Shown piece after piece: positions 5,820 through 6,723 of a stretch of DNA of 6,723 nt (its first letter is position 1; each line of letters begins with the position of its first letter). The DNA is from a bacterium (GTDB lineage Bacteria; Auribacterota; Auribacteria; Auribacterales; Auribacteraceae). A program made the translations under genes and the position numbers. The DNA is taken from positions 1-6,723 of the forward strand of contig JAGGZS010000106.1 in NCBI GenBank assembly GCA_021161885.1, written 5' to 3'. Below the pieces are notes generated by a model. That model had not been told where the DNA came from and did not search any database. It saw nothing but the letters and a program-made list of their open reading frames with translations.

Positions 5820-6520
5820 AAGTTTTACTGCTCAAGTACACCGATAACCCTGAACAAGCTATAACCTTAGCCGCTAAAATATGTTATTCCGACAAATCCT
5901 TTGAGGATATCGCAAAGAAAATAGACGAGAAACAATCGACTGACAATTTTGTACGGATGCTTAAATCGCTCGGGCACGAATCCGCGCTTGAACACGTAAA
6001 TTTTACTTTCGGAATTGAAGGGATTTCACGAACAGCTACCCATCAGTTGGTACGCCACAGGATAGCATCGTATTCCCAGCAAAGCCAACGATATGTATCT
6101 ATGAAAAACACGGAATTTATAGTTCCTGAAAAAATTGCTGACAACGAAAAATCTTTTAAAATTTACAAAAATTGCCTGAATAAAATAAAACAGGCGTATG
6201 ACCAGTTAATCGAACTTAATATCCCTAAAGAGGACGCGAGATATATCCTGCCTAATGCCTGCGCCTCAAATATTGTGGTTACTATGAACGCGAGAGAATT
6301 ACTGCATTTTTTCAGTTTAAGATGCTGCAGCCGCGCTCAATGGGAAATACGTACGCTGGCAGAAAAAATGTTGGCTTTAGCAAAAAACACGGCTCCCGTT
6401 GTTTTTGAAAACGCCGGCCCGGAATGCATAAGAACCGTTTGTCCCGAAGGCAAAATGAGTTGCGGAAAAACTAAAGAAATGAGAAAAAAATACAAAGCCG
6501 GAAATAAAATAACAAAATAA
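5816..6520 (+). CDS. thyX: Flavin-dependent thymidylate synthase
   Basis: ThyX methylates dUMP to dTMP using methylenetetrahydrofolate as carbon donor and NADPH-reduced FAD as hydride carrier, replacing the classical ThyA. The 234-residue protein starts with GTG and contains the diagnostic RHR-x7-S signature as RHRIASYSQQS (80-90). It also contains GHESALEH (53-60) and the nucleotide-binding block NARELLHFFSLRCCSRAQWEIR (158-179, given here by its ends and Arg169). Length is typical. The C-terminal tail has three cysteines, Cys204, Cys209 and Cys216, in a GPxC/CPEG/SCGK pattern seen in a subset of ThyX proteins. It overlaps ribE by four bases, so an FAD-requiring enzyme is coupled to flavin synthesis. 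No thyA is present in the window. Downstream there is no clear intrinsic terminator. Confidence 0.98.
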   Translation: MKVLLLKYTDNPEQAITLAAKICYSDKSFEDIAKKIDEKQSTDNFVRMLKSLGHESALEHVNFTFGIEGISRTATHQLVRHRIASYSQQSQRYVSMKNTEFIVPEKIADNEKSFKIYKNCLNKIKQAYDQLIELNIPKEDARYILPNACASNIVVTMNARELLHFFSLRCCSRAQWEIRTLAEKMLALAKNTAPVVFENAGPECIRTVCPEGKMSCGKTKEMRKKYKAGNKITK

Positions 6521-6534
6521 ATTCCGCACTATTT

Positions 6535-6562
6535 TTTGATACAAAATATTTGATACAAAATA
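6535..6562. repeat. Perfect 14-base tandem direct repeat (two copies)
   Basis: TTTGATACAAAATA occurs twice head to tail (6535-6548 and 6549-6562) with no mismatch. Each copy contains the imperfect dyad TTTG-ATA-CAAA, which resembles a small operator half-set. The repeat lies 15 bases after the thyX stop and about 40 bases before the -35 box of rpsU. It may be a recent slippage duplication or a pair of protein-binding sites; the sequence alone does not decide. Confidence 0.75.
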
Positions 6563-6601
6563 AATATAGAAAATTTACGCAAAGAAATTTATATATTTAT
6601 C

Positions 6602-6630
6602 TTGACATCTGAGCGAAAAAAAAAGATTAT
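6602..6630 (+). promoter_or_regulatory. Sigma-70-type promoter of rpsU
   Basis: A perfect -35 box, TTGACA (6602-6607), is followed after the optimal 17 bases by GATTAT (6625-6630), which matches TATAAT at four of six positions. The spacer contains a run of nine A (6616-6624). Transcription would start near 6637, giving a leader of about 26 bases. It is the best promoter in the window and marks rpsU as the start of a separate transcription unit. Confidence 0.7.
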
Positions 6631-6646
6631 TTATACAAAAATCAGA

Positions 6647-6654
6647 AGGGGGTG
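6647..6654 (+). promoter_or_regulatory. Strong ribosome binding site of rpsU
   Basis: AGGGGGTG stands 8 bases before the GTG at 6663 and can pair well with the 16S rRNA tail (AGG-GGTG resembles the AAGGAGGTG ideal). It supports the GTG start. The GTG inside the site itself is followed at once by TAT TAG and cannot be a start. Confidence 0.75.
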
Positions 6655-6662
6655 TGTATTAG

Positions 6663-6723
6663 GTGACGAAAGTTATAGTGAACAAAAACGAAAGCGTCGA
6701 TAAAGCTCTTCGAAGATTAAAAA
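6663..6723 (+). CDS. rpsU: 30S ribosomal protein bS21 (N-terminal part, cut by the window end)
   Basis: Only 20 codons are visible, but the translation (Met from GTG, then TKVIVNKNESVDKALRRLK) matches the N-terminus of bS21, whose hallmark is V-x(2-4)-NES-x-DKALRR-x-K. bS21 is a small basic protein of the 30S platform near the anti-Shine-Dalgarno end of 16S rRNA and helps base-pairing during initiation. Full length is normally about 55-75 residues, so most of the gene lies beyond the window. It has its own promoter and a strong ribosome binding site, and is separated from thyX by 142 bases. Confidence 0.92.
   Translation, partial: MTKVIVNKNESVDKALRRLK

Noticed and set aside
6521..6601. Intrinsic terminator after thyX
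   Set aside because: There is a T6 run at 6532-6537 but no GC-rich stem before it. The rest is AT-rich repeat sequence, so termination here is not supported by structure.

Overview
The window is a compact, AT-rich stretch of bacterial chromosome (GC roughly in the mid-thirties by eye). All genes lie on the + strand, and the content is housekeeping: riboflavin biosynthesis interleaved with transcription, secretion and nucleotide-metabolism genes. The order is ribBA, ribH, nusB, a PHP-domain phosphoesterase, ftsY, ribD, ribE, thyX, then a promoter-bearing gap of about 140 bases and the start of rpsU, which the window end cuts off. I see no mobile element, CRISPR array, rRNA, tRNA or prophage gene. 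I also see no previously undescribed multi-gene system, and every complete gene belongs to a known family.

Region 36-5134 and its continuation to 6520 reads as one tightly packed run. Gene junctions are 4-base ATGA/GTGA overlaps (PHP/ftsY, ribE/thyX), a 1-base overlap (ribH/nusB), or gaps of 7 to 57 bases. RibBA supplies both starting branches (GTP ring opening and the four-carbon unit from ribulose 5-phosphate). RibD deaminates and reduces the pyrimidine, RibH joins the two branches into lumazine, and RibE dismutates lumazine to riboflavin. Only the dephosphorylation step between RibD and RibH has no obvious dedicated gene. A PHP-type phosphoesterase of unassigned substrate sits in the middle of the cluster, which makes it worth testing for that step. 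ThyX, whose catalysis needs FAD, overlaps ribE. NusB (transcription antitermination) and FtsY (signal recognition particle receptor) split the rib genes into two blocks.

Region 6521-6723 holds a perfect 14-base tandem repeat, a convincing promoter with a perfect -35 box, a strong ribosome binding site and the first 20 codons of rpsU (GTG start).

The organism cannot be fixed from this window. Low GC, frequent A8-A10 runs inside genes, a short FtsY without an acidic N-terminal extension, ThyX with a Cys-containing tail, and presence of bS21 would fit an AT-biased, possibly host-associated or uncultured lineage. An Elusimicrobiota/Endomicrobium-like or Firmicutes-like bacterium is a guess, not a finding. 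The points most worth a second look are the PHP enzyme's position, the ribE-thyX coupling, and homopolymer A tracts placed where slippage would have a defined outcome (between the two RibBA domains, just inside ribD, and in the rpsU promoter spacer).
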